A stretch of 25,262 nt of DNA from JBIOYL01 sp044870185 (GCA_044870185.1 JBIOYL010000467.1:1-25262), one strand, 5' to 3'. Counted from the first letter of the stretch, positions 1 through 7,579 are shown. Translations and numbers: made by a program. Notes: a model not told the origin generated them from the letters alone.

Positions 1-183
1 TTCGCCATCGGTGAGTACATGGACGAGTACGGCCTGCAGCTCGGCACCAACGAGCCGCTCAACCAGTTCCTGTTCCCACAGGCCGACACGCCCGTGCGGC
101 AGGAGCTTGGCGAGGTCGTCGAGGCGATGGAGCGCACCGAGGCGATGTTCGCCGGCATGGACTTCGGCCACCGGGGCGGCTGA
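1..183 (+). CDS. C-terminal fragment of an unidentified protein
   Basis: Reading frame 1 is open from the first base of the window to a TGA at 181-183. It gives a 60-residue C-terminus beginning FAIGEYMDEYGLQL and ending MDFGHRGG. The tail is acidic and rich in Glu and Met, with no membrane segment and no motif I recognise. The frame points towards the end of dxs, which is convergent on the other strand, leaving a 76-base gap. I do not assign a function. That it is coding rests on amino-acid composition and the clean stop, since only the end of the gene is visible. Confidence 0.6.
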   Translation, partial: FAIGEYMDEYGLQLGTNEPLNQFLFPQADTPVRQELGEVVEAMERTEAMFAGMDFGHRGG

Positions 184-259
184 GCGGCCGGCGGCAGCCG
201 GCACCGGCCGGCCCCGTCCTGGTTGTCGCGACGAGACCGGCGGCACCCGGCGGGGCGCC

Positions 260-2137
260 TCAGGCGTCCAGGCGGTGCAGGGACTTGCGGATCCGGTCGG
301 CGATCCCGACCGGGTCGAGGCCGAGGGTGGCCAGGACCGCCTCACGCTTGCCGTGGGGCAGGAACCGGTCGGGGATGCCCAGGCGCAGCAGCGGCGTGCG
401 CACCTCCTCGTCGGCCAGCACCTCGGCCACGGCCGAGCCGAAGCCGCCGGCCAGCACGTTGTCCTCGACCGTGACGACCAGCTTGTGGGCGGCGGCGACC
501 GGGCCGAGCCGGGGGTCGAGCGGCTTGACCCAGCGCGGGTCGACCAGGGTGACCCGGATGCCGTCCTCGGCGAGCAGGCGGGTCGCCTGCTCGCAGGCCA
601 GCGACAGCTTGCCGAGGCCGAGCAGCAGGACGTCGCGGCCCTTGGCGCGCACGTCCCAGGCGCCGATCCTCAGCTTGCGCACGGGCGTGGACGCGTCCAG
701 CTTGGGCGTGGTCGACCGCGGGAAGCGGATGGCGAACGGGCCGCCGCTGTAGGCGAGCGCGGTGGCCAGCGCCCGGCGCAGCTCGTGGCCGTCGCGCGGC
801 GAGGCGATCACCATGCCGGGCATCTCACGCAGGTAGCTGACGTCGTAGACGCCGTGGTGGGACGAGCCGTCCTCGCCGGTCACCCCCGAGCGGTCGATCA
901 CGAAGACGACCGGGAGCCGGTGCAGGCAGACGTCCATCATGACCTGGTCGAAGGCGCGCTGCAGGAAGGTGGAGTAGATGGCGCAGACCGGGCGCAGCCC
1001 CGCCATGGCCAGGCCGGCCGCCATGGTCACCGCGACCTGCTCGGCGATGCCGACGTCGTAGACCCGGTCGGGGAACTCGGCGGCCATGACGCTCAGCTTG
1101 GTCGGGCCGAGCATGGCGGCCGAGATCGCGACCAGCTCGGGATGGCGGCGGGCTTCGTCCAGCAGCGCCCGGCCGAACACGTCGGTGAAGGCCACCTCGT
1201 CGCCCGGCTTGGCCAGCACCCGCCCGGTGGCCGGGTCGAAGGCGCCCAGCGAGTGCAGGTTGTCCTCGTCGTGCTGCTCGGCCGGCGGGTAGCCGCGGCC
1301 CTTCTGCGTGATGACGTGCAGCAGCACCGGCCCGTCGACCCGCTTGACGTGGTCCAGGGCCCGCTCCAGCGCGGCGAGGTCGTGCCCGTCGACCGGGCCG
1401 GCGTACTGCCAGCCGAGGTCCTCGAACACCACCCGCGGCGCGACCAGCGCCTTGGCGCCCTCCTTGACCCGCTTGGCCGCCTCGAGCATGTCCTTGCCGA
1501 CCACCGGCACCCGGCCCAGCGTCTCCTCGATGCCCTTCTTCACGCTCTCGTAGCCGGGGTGCAGCCGGAGCGGCGCCAGGTGGCCGGCCAGCCCACCCAC
1601 GGTCGGCGCGTAGGAGCGGCCGTTGTCGTTCAGGATCACGAGCAGGTTCGGCTTGCGGTGCCCGATGAGGTTGAGCGCCTCGAGCGCGACCCCGCCGGTC
1701 AGCGAGCCGTCGCCGACCACGGCGACCACCCGGCCCTGGCCCTGGCCGGCCCGGCGTGCCTCGGCGAGCCCCAGGGCGTAGCCGAGCGCGGTGGAGGCGT
1801 GGGAGTTCTCGATCAGGTCGTGGGGGCTCTCGCTGCGCGACGGGTAGCCGGACAGGCCGCCCATGGTGCGCAGGGTGGTGAAGTCGGCCTGCCGGCCGGT
1901 CAGCAGCTTGTGGACGTAGGCCTGGTGGCCGACGTCCCAGAGGATGCTGTCGACCGGCGAGTCGAACGCCCGGTGCAGGGCGACGGTGAGCTCGACCACG
2001 CCGAGGTTGGGGCCGAGATGGCCACCTCGGGCGGCGACGGCGTTGACCAGGAACTCGCGGATCTCGGCGGCGAGGGCCTCGAGCTCGGCGCCAGACAGCG
2101 CCTTGACATCGCTCGGCCCGGAGATGGCTTCAAGCAT
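260..2137 (-). CDS. dxs: 1-deoxy-D-xylulose-5-phosphate synthase
   Basis: This is the first enzyme of the MEP isoprenoid pathway. It condenses pyruvate and glyceraldehyde 3-phosphate with thiamine diphosphate in the cytoplasm. The predicted protein has 625 residues, normal for the family. Visible motifs are the start MLEAISGPSDVKALS, the histidine region WDVGHQAYVHK (67-77), the thiamine-diphosphate/Mg site GDGSLTGG (142-149) with NDNGRSYAPT (170-179), and the second-domain DVGIAEQ with catalytic Glu366. GEDGSSHHG is also present. I chose the ATG at 2137 because it gives the family N-terminus and has GGGAG five bases upstream. An ATA-type start at 2170 would add 11 unsupported residues. The gene is divergent from the DUF4032 gene across 103 bases and appears monocistronic. 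Identification is secure. Confidence 0.97.
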   Translation of the reverse strand: MLEAISGPSDVKALSGAELEALAAEIREFLVNAVAARGGHLGPNLGVVELTVALHRAFDSPVDSILWDVGHQAYVHKLLTGRQADFTTLRTMGGLSGYPSRSESPHDLIENSHASTALGYALGLAEARRAGQGQGRVVAVVGDGSLTGGVALEALNLIGHRKPNLLVILNDNGRSYAPTVGGLAGHLAPLRLHPGYESVKKGIEETLGRVPVVGKDMLEAAKRVKEGAKALVAPRVVFEDLGWQYAGPVDGHDLAALERALDHVKRVDGPVLLHVITQKGRGYPPAEQHDEDNLHSLGAFDPATGRVLAKPGDEVAFTDVFGRALLDEARRHPELVAISAAMLGPTKLSVMAAEFPDRVYDVGIAEQVAVTMAAGLAMAGLRPVCAIYSTFLQRAFDQVMMDVCLHRLPVVFVIDRSGVTGEDGSSHHGVYDVSYLREMPGMVIASPRDGHELRRALATALAYSGGPFAIRFPRSTTPKLDASTPVRKLRIGAWDVRAKGRDVLLLGLGKLSLACEQATRLLAEDGIRVTLVDPRWVKPLDPRLGPVAAAHKLVVTVEDNVLAGGFGSAVAEVLADEEVRTPLLRLGIPDRFLPHGKREAVLATLGLDPVGIADRIRKSLHRLDA

Positions 2138-2228
2138 GACGGCTCCCAGGATAGGCGAGACTGCGCGCATATGCGTATCACGGCTTGGCTACAGGACGGC
2201 ATCGGTTCTTCGTCGTACCGGGGATGGC

Positions 2229-2234
2229 TACCAT
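2229..2234 (+). promoter_or_regulatory. -10 box of the DUF4032 gene, probably leaderless
   Basis: TACCAT fits the actinobacterial -10 pattern TANNNT. It ends 6 bases before the ATG at 2241, so transcription would start at or next to the A of the start codon. No Shine-Dalgarno sequence and no convincing -35 box are seen. This is inference from spacing. Confidence 0.45.
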
Positions 2235-2240
2235 GAGCGC

Positions 2241-3521
2241 ATGTCCTTGCTGTCGCTGCGCCTGCGCGATGCGTCGCCTGGCCTGCTCGCCCTGCCCTGG
2301 CTGTCCCCGCTCGGGTCCTGGACGCCCGAGCAGGCACCCTTGCGCGAGCTGCCGGTCGGCTCCAGCCGCCACCTGGTCCGCTTCGTCGAGTGCGACGGCA
2401 AGCTGTACGCGCTGAAGGAGCTGCCCGTCCGCGTCGCGCACAAGGAGTACCAGGTGCTGCGCGACCTGGAGCTGCGCGAGCTGCCCGCGGTGCGGCCGCT
2501 CGGCCTGGTGGAGCAGCGCGACGAGGACGCGGCCGTCCTTGTCACCCACTACCTGGCCCACTCCTGGCAGTTCCGGCGCCTGTTCCAGCGGCTGCCCGCC
2601 GGGCTCTCCCAGCCCCGCGAGCGGCTGCTCGACGCCATGGCCGGGCTACTGGTCGACCTGCACCGCGCCGGCGTGTTCTGGGGCGACTGCTCGCTGGCCA
2701 ACACGCTGTTCGCCCGCGACGGCCAGAACCTGGCCGCGTTCCTGGTCGACGCCGAGACCAGCGAGGTGCACCCCAGCCTGTCCGACGGCCAGCGCGCGCT
2801 CGACCTCGACGTCATGACCGAGAACGTGGCCGGCGGCCTGGTCGACCTGGCCATCCGGCTCGACCGACCCGACACGGTCGACGACGAGATCGCCGCGGCC
2901 GAAAGCGTCGCCACGCGCTACCGGGCGCTGTGGGAGGAGCTGACCCGCGAGCAGACCTTCGCGCTCGACGAGCGCTACAAGGTCGAGGCGCGCGTCCGGC
3001 GGCTGAACGAGCTCGGCTTCGCCGTCGACGAGCTCGCCCTCGAACCGACCGGCGACGGGGACCGCAGCACGCTGCGCCTCAAGGTCGCCGTGGCCAACCG
3101 CCGCTTCCACGCCCGCCAGCTCCACGCGCTCACCGGCCTGGAGGTCGGCGAGGGGCAGGCGACCATCCTGCTCAACGACCTGCACGCCTACCAGGGCCAC
3201 CTGGAGCGCGAGCAGCCAGGGTCGGCCCCCGACGACGTGGCCGGCTCCCGCTGGCTGGCCGAGGTGTTCCGGCCCGGGGCGGCCAAGGCGACGCTGGCGC
3301 TTGGACCCGGGGTCGACCCGATCCAGGCCTACTGCGACCTGCTCGAGACCCGCTGGCTGCTGTCCGAGCAGGCCGGCCGCGACGTCGGCGACGAGGTCGC
3401 GCTGAAGGCCCTGTCCGCCCGCCAGGCCCCCTCCGGGTCGGCCGCCCAGATGGTGGTGGCCGAGGCGCCCACCGGGAGCTTCCCGCGCGTCCCCGAGCGC
3501 GGCCCGCACGGCCCGGTGTAG
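2241..3521 (+). CDS. DUF4032 family protein, kinase-like fold
   Basis: The predicted protein has 426 residues and resembles the actinobacterial DUF4032 family, often annotated as lipopolysaccharide-kinase-like. Kinase-type landmarks can be seen in order. YALKEL has a candidate ATP-binding Lys59. KEYQVLRDLE could supply the helix-C Glu. WGDCSLANTLF (147-157) resembles the catalytic HGDxxxxN loop with the His replaced. LVDAET (168-173) sits where the metal-binding DFG Asp would be. The C-terminal 220 residues are helical and charged, with no membrane segment. Substrate and role are unknown, and phosphotransfer is an inference from the motif order. The ATG at 2241 is chosen because coding character begins there and TACCAT sits just upstream. 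It converges on the TetR gene with only 3 bases between stop codons, and no terminator hairpin is visible. Confidence 0.85.
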   Translation: MSLLSLRLRDASPGLLALPWLSPLGSWTPEQAPLRELPVGSSRHLVRFVECDGKLYALKELPVRVAHKEYQVLRDLELRELPAVRPLGLVEQRDEDAAVLVTHYLAHSWQFRRLFQRLPAGLSQPRERLLDAMAGLLVDLHRAGVFWGDCSLANTLFARDGQNLAAFLVDAETSEVHPSLSDGQRALDLDVMTENVAGGLVDLAIRLDRPDTVDDEIAAAESVATRYRALWEELTREQTFALDERYKVEARVRRLNELGFAVDELALEPTGDGDRSTLRLKVAVANRRFHARQLHALTGLEVGEGQATILLNDLHAYQGHLEREQPGSAPDDVAGSRWLAEVFRPGAAKATLALGPGVDPIQAYCDLLETRWLLSEQAGRDVGDEVALKALSARQAPSGSAAQMVVAEAPTGSFPRVPERGPHGPV

Positions 3522-3524
3522 CGC

Positions 3525-4160
3525 TCAGCCGGTGGCGCGCCGCTCGGCCAGGGTCAGCGCGCCGGTCAGGTAGCGCTGGAGGGTCGGCCCGACGGCCGCG
3601 GCCAGCAGGTGGGGTGGTGTCGAGGCGAGCGGTTCCAGCCGGACGATGTAGCGGGCCACGGCCAGGCCCAGGAGCTGGGAGGCGACCAGGTTGCCGCGCA
3701 GCGCGGGGTCGGGCACGCCGAGCGAGCGGGCGACCCGTCCGATGATCTCGATGGTGACGAACTCGCGCAGCATGCGGGCGGCGGTGTCGTCGGACAGGGC
3801 GGAGCGGATGAGGCCGAGCAGCACGCCGCGGTTGGCGGCCGCGTCCCAGACCGTGAGGAAGGTGCCGGCGATGCGCTCGCCCACACGCTCGCGTTCGCCG
3901 TCGAGCAGCCGTTCCACGACCCGGACGGGGTCGACCGGGAGCTGCATGGCGGCCACGAACAGCTCCTGCTTGCTGCCGAAGTAGTGGTGCACCAGGGCCG
4001 GGTCGACCCCCGCCCGCTCGGCGATGCCCCTGATCGTGGCCCGCTCGTAGCCGTGCGTCCCGAACGCCTCCCGGGCCGCGTCGAGGATCGCCGAGCGCGT
4101 GCCGCTGGTGCCCGGCCGGCGTCCCGTCCGCCGTCCCGGCCGGTGGCCTGCTCGCGCCAT
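3525..4160 (-). CDS. TetR/AcrR-family regulator of the adjacent ABC exporter
   Basis: The predicted protein has 211 residues. An Arg-rich leader (1-20) is followed by a typical TetR DNA-binding domain: TRSAILDAAREAF, then the helix-turn-helix ATIRGIAERAGVDPALVHHYF (about 41-61) and GSKQELF. The remainder is the helical ligand-binding and dimer domain. The start ATG shares one base with the stop of the upstream ATPase gene (TGATG on the minus strand), so the two are probably translationally coupled. It is the last gene of the exporter operon. By analogy with CecR and ybhFSR in Escherichia coli, it probably represses its own operon and responds to an exported compound. The inverted repeat at 6942-6983 is the obvious candidate operator. 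The ligand is unknown. Confidence 0.92.
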   Translation of the reverse strand: MARAGHRPGRRTGRRPGTSGTRSAILDAAREAFGTHGYERATIRGIAERAGVDPALVHHYFGSKQELFVAAMQLPVDPVRVVERLLDGERERVGERIAGTFLTVWDAAANRGVLLGLIRSALSDDTAARMLREFVTIEIIGRVARSLGVPDPALRGNLVASQLLGLAVARYIVRLEPLASTPPHLLAAAVGPTLQRYLTGALTLAERRATG

Positions 4161-5023
4161 CAGGCCGCCCGTCCTCGGGCCAGCGCCACGAAGGTCTCGT
4201 CGAAGTCGGCCGGCACCGTGCGCAGGGCGGCGTGGACGCCGGCCGCCCGGAGCGCGCCCGCCACCCGGGCGGGGTCGCCGCCGGCCACGCGCAGGGTCCG
4301 GCCGACCAGCGCGGCCGCGATCCCGGCCCGCTCCAGCGCGGTGAACGCCGCCTCCCAGCGGTCGGCCCGGACCTCGACGGTCGGCGCGTCGCTCAGGATG
4401 GCGGCCATGCCGCCCGAGGCGACCACCCGGCCGTCGGCCAGCATGACCAGCCGGTCGCACTGCTCGGCCTCGCGCAGGTAGTGGGTGGTGACGAGCACGC
4501 CGCTGCCCGCCTCGGCGCTCGCCCGGATCTCCTCCCACAGGCGCGCGCGGCCGAGCGGGTCGACCCCTGAGGTGGGCTCGTCGAGCACGAGCAGCTCGGG
4601 GTGGTGCGCGAGCGCCCCAGCGAAGGCGACCCGCCGGCGCAGCCCGAGCGGCAGGTCGCCGACCAGCCGGCCGCGGACCGCCTCGAGGTCGCCGTCCAGC
4701 CGGGCCGGCGGGGCGACGCCGAAGGCGCCGGCCAGGAAGGTGAGGTTCTCGGCCACGGTCATGTCCTCGTACAGCCCGAGGCTCTGCGGCAGGTAGCCGA
4801 GGCGGCGGCGGGTGGCCCGCGACGGCGGCAGGCCGAACAGCCTGACCGTCCCGCCGCCGGGGGCGAGCAGCCCCAACAGCATCCGGATGAGCGTGGTCTT
4901 GCCGGCGCCGTTGGCGCCGAGCAGCCCGACGACCTCGCCGGGGTCCACCGTCAGGTCGACCCGGTCGACGGCGGTGAGCGGGCCGAACCGCCGGCTGACC
5001 GACCGTGCCTCGACGAGCGTCAT
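4160..5023 (-). CDS. ABC exporter ATPase, resembles C-terminal half of YbhF
   Basis: This 287-residue cytoplasmic nucleotide-binding subunit powers the ABC-2 exporter encoded upstream. Motifs: Walker A GANGAGKTT (36-44), Q-loop YLPQ with Gln80, Walker B LLVLDEP (144-150), D-loop SGVDP, and H-loop TTHYLREAE with His181. The ABC signature is LPLGL (124-128) instead of LSGGQ. From memory, LPLG variants occur in the second ABC domain of YbhF/RbbA-like proteins, so this is likely a subfamily trait rather than damage. The C-terminal 90 residues resemble the regulatory extension found after drug-exporter ATPases. The ATG overlaps the preceding stop as ATGA, and the stop overlaps the TetR start. The other ATPase lacks a Q-loop Gln and an H-loop His, so this subunit probably contributes the residues that the partner is missing. 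Confidence 0.93.
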   Translation of the reverse strand: MTLVEARSVSRRFGPLTAVDRVDLTVDPGEVVGLLGANGAGKTTLIRMLLGLLAPGGGTVRLFGLPPSRATRRRLGYLPQSLGLYEDMTVAENLTFLAGAFGVAPPARLDGDLEAVRGRLVGDLPLGLRRRVAFAGALAHHPELLVLDEPTSGVDPLGRARLWEEIRASAEAGSGVLVTTHYLREAEQCDRLVMLADGRVVASGGMAAILSDAPTVEVRADRWEAAFTALERAGIAAALVGRTLRVAGGDPARVAGALRAAGVHAALRTVPADFDETFVALARGRAA

Positions 5024-5853
5024 GCCGCCACCGCCTGCTTCGCCTGCCGCAGGCGGTCGAAGGCCGCGATGATGACCGCGTCCTCCAGGCTCGTCTCGGC
5101 CCGGCGGGCGCCGGGTGGGATGCTGCCGTCGGGCGACCAGACCCGCCAGCCCGCCCCCCGACGCCAGCCCAGGCTGCCCGGCGGCCTGGCCGGGCAGTCG
5201 AGCACGACGCCCGGCGCCGCGGCGACCAGCGTGTCCGGGACGCCGGCCACCAGCGGCCGGCCGTCGGCCAGCACGACCACCGACGCCGCCCGCTCGGCCT
5301 CGTCGAGGTAGGCGGTGGACAGCACCACCGCCGCCCCGCCGGCGGCCGCCGAGGCGATGAGCCGCCACAGCTCGGCCCGGCTCACGGGGTCGACGCCGGT
5401 GGTGGGCTCGTCGAGCACGAGCAGGGCGGGCTCGGGCACCAGCGCCATGGCGAAGGCGAGCTGCTGGCGCATGCCGCCTGACAGCCGGCCGGCCAGCCGG
5501 CCGGCGGCCGGCGCGAGCCCGGTCTGCTCCAGCAGCCGCCCGGCCCGCCGCCGGCGCTCGGCCCGGCCCAGGCCGAACGACGCGCCGACGAAGGCGAGGT
5601 TCTCGGCGACCGTGAGCTCGCGCCACACGCCGGGGCCGGCCGAGACGTAGCCGAGCCGCGCGGCCGGCGGCCGCCGCACCCGGCCGGCGGCCGGCCGCAG
5701 GACGCCGGCCAGCGCCCGCAGCGTGGACGTCTTGCCGGCGCCGTCGCCGCCGACCACGGCCAGCACCTCCCCGGCGGGGGCGTCGAAGCTCACCCCGGCG
5801 ACGGCCACCTGGTGCCCGTAGCGGACCTGGAGGTCCTCGACGCCGAAGCTCAT
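5020..5853 (-). CDS. ABC exporter ATPase, resembles N-terminal half of YbhF
   Basis: This is a 277-residue nucleotide-binding subunit. Walker A is GGDGAGKTS (35-43), the signature LSGGM (124-128) is intact, Walker B is LLVLDEP (144-150), and the D-loop reads TGVDP. Two residues normally needed around the gamma-phosphate are absent: the Q-loop region reads GYVSAGPG with no Gln, and the H-loop reads STAYLDEAE with Ala181 in place of His. The STAY(L/M)xEAE form is, from memory, typical of the first ABC domain in YbhF and RbbA. With the downstream ATPase this gives the two halves of such a protein as separate genes overlapping by 4 bases. A heterodimer with one degenerate site is the likely arrangement. 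It also overlaps the permease gene by 4 bases (ATGA). Confidence 0.92.
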   Translation of the reverse strand: MSFGVEDLQVRYGHQVAVAGVSFDAPAGEVLAVVGGDGAGKTSTLRALAGVLRPAAGRVRRPPAARLGYVSAGPGVWRELTVAENLAFVGASFGLGRAERRRRAGRLLEQTGLAPAAGRLAGRLSGGMRQQLAFAMALVPEPALLVLDEPTTGVDPVSRAELWRLIASAAAGGAAVVLSTAYLDEAERAASVVVLADGRPLVAGVPDTLVAAAPGVVLDCPARPPGSLGWRRGAGWRVWSPDGSIPPGARRAETSLEDAVIIAAFDRLRQAKQAVAA

Positions 5854-6914
5854 CGCGCACCCGCCGGCAGCGCCGGGTCGGACGCCGGGGGGACGGGCTC
5901 GCCGCGGCCGGCGGGGGCCAGGTCGCGGCGGAAGCGGACGACCGACAGGCTGAAGGCGGCGAGCCCGAGCACCGCCAGCATGGCGATCGGCAGGGTCACG
6001 GCGGCCAGCGGCGCGCCGCGCACCATCACGCCCCGCGCCAGCTTGATGAAGTAGGTGAGCGGCAGCAGGTAGCCGATCCAGCGCACCCCGGGGGCCATGG
6101 ACTCGAGCGGGAACAGCAGGCCGGACAGCAGCACCTGGGGCAGCAGGGTCATGATCGCGAGCTGGATCGCCTGGCCCTGGTTCTCGGACACGGTCGAGAT
6201 GAGCACCCCGACCCCGAGGGTCACGAACAGGAACAGCAGCGCGCCCAGCGCGAACACGGCGACCGATCCCCGGAACGGCACCGAGAACAGCGCCACGCCG
6301 GCCACGACCACGATCACCATGTCGACCGTGGCCACGGCGAAGTAGGGCAGGACCTTGCCGAGGAACACGTCGCGGGGGCGCAGCGGCATGGCGGCGAGCT
6401 GCTCCAGCGTGCCGCTCTGACGCTCGCGGACCACGCCGAGGCTGGTCGCCACCGTGCCGACGAACACCAAGATCACCCCGATCAGGCCGGGCACCATCAC
6501 GACCGAGGTCTTGAGGTCGGGGTTGAACAGGATCTGCGGCTCGGGCAGGCCGGGCTGGCCGCGCACGGCGGCCACCACCGCCCGGGCGGCGAACAGGTCC
6601 GAGCCGTCGACCAGCAGCTCGGGGCGCCCGCCGCCGGTCACCACCGCCAGCACCGCGCGCCCGTTGCGCAGCTCGTCGACCGCGTCGGCCCGGTCGGCGC
6701 CCGGGTCGGTCCGCACGACATGCAGCTGGGCCGGCAGCCGCCCGGCCAGCGCCGGCGCGTCCGGGCCGACCACGACCGTCCTGACCGAGCTGACGTCGAA
6801 GCGGGCCGCATAGCCGAACACCACCAGCAGCAGCAGCGGCAGCACGATCATCATCCCGAGCGTCCGATGGTCCCGGCGGAGCTGCCGGAACTCCTTGACC
6901 GCCATCGCCCACAT
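5850..6914 (-). CDS. ABC-2 type exporter permease (YhhJ/YbhS-like)
   Basis: This 354-residue inner-membrane subunit belongs to the ABC-2 class, which includes drug exporters. The sequence shows MAVKEFRQLRRDHRTLGMM and a first transmembrane segment (IVLPLLLLVVFGYA), followed by a roughly 120-residue extracytoplasmic domain. About five C-terminal membrane segments follow, including VMVPGLIGVILVFVGTVATS and the LPQVLLSGLLFPLESMAPG region typical of the family. VVRERQSGTLEQLAAMPLRP is the conserved cytoplasmic loop. I chose the ATG at 6914 because GAGGG lies five bases upstream on the minus strand. A GTG at 6920 overlaps that site. It is the first gene of the permease-ATPase-ATPase-TetR operon. 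Only one permease is present, so a homodimer is likely. Export of a toxic or hydrophobic compound is inferred, and the substrate is unknown. Confidence 0.92.
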   Translation of the reverse strand: MWAMAVKEFRQLRRDHRTLGMMIVLPLLLLVVFGYAARFDVSSVRTVVVGPDAPALAGRLPAQLHVVRTDPGADRADAVDELRNGRAVLAVVTGGGRPELLVDGSDLFAARAVVAAVRGQPGLPEPQILFNPDLKTSVVMVPGLIGVILVFVGTVATSLGVVRERQSGTLEQLAAMPLRPRDVFLGKVLPYFAVATVDMVIVVVAGVALFSVPFRGSVAVFALGALLFLFVTLGVGVLISTVSENQGQAIQLAIMTLLPQVLLSGLLFPLESMAPGVRWIGYLLPLTYFIKLARGVMVRGAPLAAVTLPIAMLAVLGLAAFSLSVVRFRRDLAPAGRGEPVPPASDPALPAGAR

Positions 6915-6941
6915 ACGCACCCTCGTGCCGTCGAGGCCAGC

Positions 6942-6983
6942 AAGAATTCAGCGCACGATGAAGTCTACACCTGTTGAATTCTT
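6942..6983. promoter_or_regulatory. 9-bp inverted repeat, candidate TetR operator
   Basis: AAGAATTCA (6942-6950) and its exact complement TGAATTCTT (6975-6983) are separated by 24 bases, 33 bases centre to centre. Each arm contains GAATTC, so each is also a short palindrome and could bind a dimer. One arm lies inside the spacer of the predicted promoter, the other just past the expected transcription start. This is the classic layout for TetR-type repression. The AT-rich arms stand out in DNA of this composition. Binding by the TetR protein encoded at 3525-4160 is inferred. Confidence 0.65.
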
Positions 6984-6989
6984 CGTCAA
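6962..6989 (-). promoter_or_regulatory. Promoter of the ABC exporter-TetR operon
   Basis: On the minus strand TTGACG (6984-6989) is followed after 16 bases by TAGACT (6962-6967), a good -35 and a TANNNT -10. The expected transcription start is near 6955, about 40 bases before the permease ATG. The -35 lies 3 bases beyond the toxin stop codon, so the exporter can be transcribed separately from the toxin-antitoxin pair. Confidence 0.6.
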
Positions 6990-6992
6990 GCG

Positions 6993-7295
6993 TCACCCGG
7001 GTCCGTCGCGGCGGTCAGGCCCCCCAGGATCGTAGGCGTCGGCCCGCGGCGCGATGTCGAGCACGATCACCGCGTGCTTGTCCTCGTCGATCCGGTAGCG
7101 CACCCGATAGGTGCCACGGTGCGCGCTCCAGTCGCCCTCGAACGGCGTTCGCAGCGCATGCCCGACCCGCTGCGGACGGTCCCGCAGGGGACCGTCGATG
7201 AACGCCCAGGCCGCCATGGCGATCTTGAGCGGCAACCGGTCGGCGAGCGCGCGACGGGCGGGCGGGGCGATGAACAGCTCGTAGCGGTCGGTCAC
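6993..7295 (-). CDS. RelE/ParE-family toxin
   Basis: The predicted protein has 100 residues and looks like a small toxin of the RelE/ParE superfamily, whose members cleave ribosome-bound mRNA or poison gyrase. The N-terminus YELFIAPPARRALADRLP matches the family's first strand and helix. The core reads GTYRVRYRIDEDKHAVIVLDIAPRADAY, which fits the family's closing strands and the basic Arg and terminal Tyr of RelE-type enzymes. The GTG start overlaps the antitoxin stop by 4 bases (GTGA), so translation is coupled, with antitoxin first. Which target it has cannot be told from sequence. Its stop lies only 4 bases from the exporter promoter. Confidence 0.85.
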   Translation of the reverse strand: MTDRYELFIAPPARRALADRLPLKIAMAAWAFIDGPLRDRPQRVGHALRTPFEGDWSAHRGTYRVRYRIDEDKHAVIVLDIAPRADAYDPGGPDRRDGPG

Positions 7296-7579
7296 CTGCC
7301 CTCGCGCCGCTCCCGCTCGGCCATGATGGCGGCCATCTCGTCCCTGCTGGTGAGGTCACCGGCGGCGATGGCCTGCTCGGCCTCGGCCAGCCGCCGCATG
7401 CCTTCCTGGTCCCGCAGCAGGGCAAGCGTTTCGAGCAGCGCCTCGAAGTCGTCGGCCGCGAGCATGACGACGACGGGCGTCCCGTTGCGGGTCACCGTGT
7501 ACTGCTCGTGGGTCCGAGCGATCTCGTCGACCAGGGCCGACAGGTGCGCCTTCACGCTGGCGAGCGGTGCCGTCTTCAT
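7292..7579 (-). CDS. Phd/YefM-family antitoxin
   Basis: The predicted protein has 95 residues. The N-terminal domain reads MKTAPLASVKAHLSALVDEI, then THEQYTVTRNGTPVVVMLAADDFEALLETL. This is the YefM/Phd DNA-binding and dimer fold. The C-terminal 40 residues are charged and helical (EGMRRLAEAEQAIAAG, then MAAIMAERERR) and would wrap the toxin. It neutralises the toxin encoded 4 bases overlapping downstream and probably represses the pair's promoter. I start it at the ATG at 7579. A TTG three codons upstream is possible but lies against the -10 box. No Shine-Dalgarno sequence is seen, and TAGCAT sits 8 bases upstream, so the transcript may begin at the start codon. Confidence 0.9.
   Translation of the reverse strand: MKTAPLASVKAHLSALVDEIARTHEQYTVTRNGTPVVVMLAADDFEALLETLALLRDQEGMRRLAEAEQAIAAGDLTSRDEMAAIMAERERREGR

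Noticed and set aside
184..259. GC-rich complementary words between the first gene and dxs as a terminator
   Set aside because: GGCCGG/CCGGCC words pair in many ways and no T-tract follows. Such words are everywhere in this genome.
11..2236. Very long open frame on the + strand opposite dxs (similar ones oppose the TgpA-like, ftsI and murE genes)
   Set aside because: Composition is an Arg/Gly/Gln/His-rich shadow with no recognisable motif, as expected opposite genes in GC-rich DNA. The dxs, transglutaminase, PBP and Mur motifs lie on the other strand.
3609..4481. Open frame on the + strand across the TetR gene
   Set aside because: The minus strand carries a full TetR domain overlapped with the exporter operon; the + frame has no family signature.
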